From: Bacterioplanes sp965233665
GTDB taxonomy: Bacteria; Pseudomonadota; Gammaproteobacteria; Pseudomonadales; Oceanobacteraceae
Length of the DNA stretch: 64,000 nt
Assembly: GCA_965233665.1 (NCBI GenBank)
Contig: CBDDTG010000027.1
Span: 62,001-126,000 of the forward strand
Direction: 5' to 3'
Part shown: positions 63,901 through 64,000 of the stretch, one piece after another
Layout: every line of letters starts with the position of its first letter
Numbering within the stretch: the first letter of the stretch is position 1
Position numbers and translations under genes: made by a program
Notes under the pieces: model-generated
Told to the model about the DNA's origin: nothing
Databases searched by the model: none
Seen by the model: the letters and a program-made list of their open reading frames with translations, nothing else

Positions 63901-64000
63901 AATCAGCCGCAGCGTATTGGCGCCCTGTTTTTCCATGTTGCTGAGTTGGGCGACCACGGCGTTGGAGGTTTGCAGGTAATGATCTTGAGCCACGCTGCGC
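60949..64000 (-). CDS. HD-GYP receptor with Cache-like and SBP_bac_3 sensory domains (5' end outside window)
   Basis: At least 1016 aa, start not included. The visible order is: a dCache-like periplasmic domain (about 1-230, with YDPRQRPWYTEA), a periplasmic substrate-binding-protein family 3 domain (about 240-465, LNWPPMDFALEGQPRGYSID to GDLDILHSV-like GELDILHSVFLT), a further extracellular part, one TM (about 545-565), HAMP, and a C-terminal HD-GYP domain with LHDCGK and HHEKMDGSGYP. About 215 residues separate HD from HHE, roughly 150 more than in a minimal HD-GYP. The GYP signature predicts c-di-GMP hydrolysis to GMP. It lies 58 bases before the adaptor gene on the same strand. Confidence 0.9.
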   Translation of the reverse strand, partial: RSVAQDHYLQTSNAVVAQLSNMEKQGANTLRLISQLPDLAVQQQELAIRQHFRRVLQQNPAFYGVYIGREDGYFYELINLETSTSARAALQAHPSDRWVEMRVLERDGERIRQLQYYDSSFNLRWQHSEASDYDPRQRPWYTEAQRRQTLYQTEPYLFAQLQTPGLTLSHALPNGDSVVGIDLLLTTLSDFLQKQGFNRNSGHGYIFQANGDVIASSQGALDADQLRLPALSLTPEEQQWINQQGLLQVSNELNWPPMDFALEGQPRGYSIDVLNMISDMTGLEMTFINGLSWQQLVERFQSGELDILHSVFLTDDNRDWGLATVPYTQLPIALAGRQASLTLSQMAGKTVAIPAGWSVIAVIERQFPNVNIKQVESTLAALRLVEQGQASAALDNAVVLRTLKDSYYLHDLQLSTDIGLQQSAQLEQLVMLTQSDNPTLQQLLNKAINAIPADAWQRLNQRWLHPNGQQRSTSNSVPNAALIELARVSKPALMAITHNGKPYYAYVRTLEHPTQGHQRYFGVLVPQAVVDGPFMRQVKVAIAISAALLALILPLSWAFAYPIVRPVRELAAENDKIRMHRESHVKPVHSRILELDQLSESIVQMVHTIKQQEQNQRDLLDAFIQLIADAIDQKSPYTGGHCARVPELALLLVKAADDSQDDAYKDFNVEGRDAWRELRIAAWLHDCGKVTTPEYVVDKATKLETIHNRIHEIRTRFEVLWRDAEITYLRQTLERPQQEPQWRVQCEQHKQQLQNDFEFIASCNIGGEFQDEKKQQRLQQLAQITWQRHFDDRLGLSIAEMKRFTGPAAALPATEPLLKDGPEHIIEREQDLSYMESLGIKMDAPEYLYNRGELHNLMISRGTLTPEERFKINEHIIATIRMLEALPFPPELASVPRYASTHHEKMDGSGYPRKLSAEQLSIPERMLAVADVFEALTASDRPYKEGKTLSQTLKILSLMVKDQHLDRDAFELLLTSGLYLRYAQKYLAPEQIDEVDISIYLTPSTGSENSHKAFSG

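Overview
The window looks like chromosomal DNA of a free-living, probably marine, gammaproteobacterium of the Oceanospirillales/Pseudomonadales type. The reasons are the birA-coaX-SPOR-tRNA(Tyr,Gly,Thr)-tuf order, a long (407 aa) EF-Tu, pilMNOPQ-aroK-aroB-damX-gltBD synteny, a seven-gene-type Mrp Na+/H+ antiporter operon, and secreted S8 and M14 peptidases. The assignment is inference from gene order and protein features; no rRNA is present. There is no phage, insertion sequence or CRISPR array.

Layout. 1-3.5 kb: end of birA, coaX, a SPOR protein, a three-tRNA operon and tuf. 3.5-12.6 kb: signalling and repair. A GGDEF-EAL membrane protein diverges from a porin/PstS-like pair; then come a small nuclease behind tRNA-Phe, mutY-yggX, and a YfiR-like/PAS-GGDEF-EAL pair. 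12.7-16.8 kb: mlaC, a PanZ-like GNAT protein and hisBHAF. 16.8-22.3 kb: serA divergent from a D-2-hydroxyglutarate dehydrogenase-type flavoprotein, then mrcA. 22.5-36.6 kb: the type IV pilus alignment and secretin operon pilMNOPQ running into aroK, aroB and a DamX-like protein, then gltBD. 36.7-39.8 kb: a large Ig-like lipoprotein and hemE. 40-45.8 kb: the mrp operon (A/B fused, C, D, E, F, G), in which mrpE carries an apparent one-base insertion. 45.8-50.8 kb: radA, metY, and three tandem paralogous six-helix membrane proteins of unknown function. 50.8-56.7 kb: a subtilisin-like protease, an M14 carboxypeptidase and a YghU-type GST. 56.7-64 kb: an RND efflux pump whose periplasmic adaptor gene is frameshifted, then a large HD-GYP receptor that runs off the window.

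How the parts work together. Three cyclic-di-GMP enzymes (two GGDEF-EAL, one HD-GYP) each carry or neighbour a periplasmic sensing module, so c-di-GMP control from envelope signals is the main regulatory theme. SerA and the neighbouring flavoprotein probably form the coupled serine synthesis pair known from Pseudomonas stutzeri. The most interesting unexplained element is the triplet of paralogous membrane proteins at 48.7-50.8 kb. The two frameshifted genes, both broken next to a four-base A/T run, need checking against reads.
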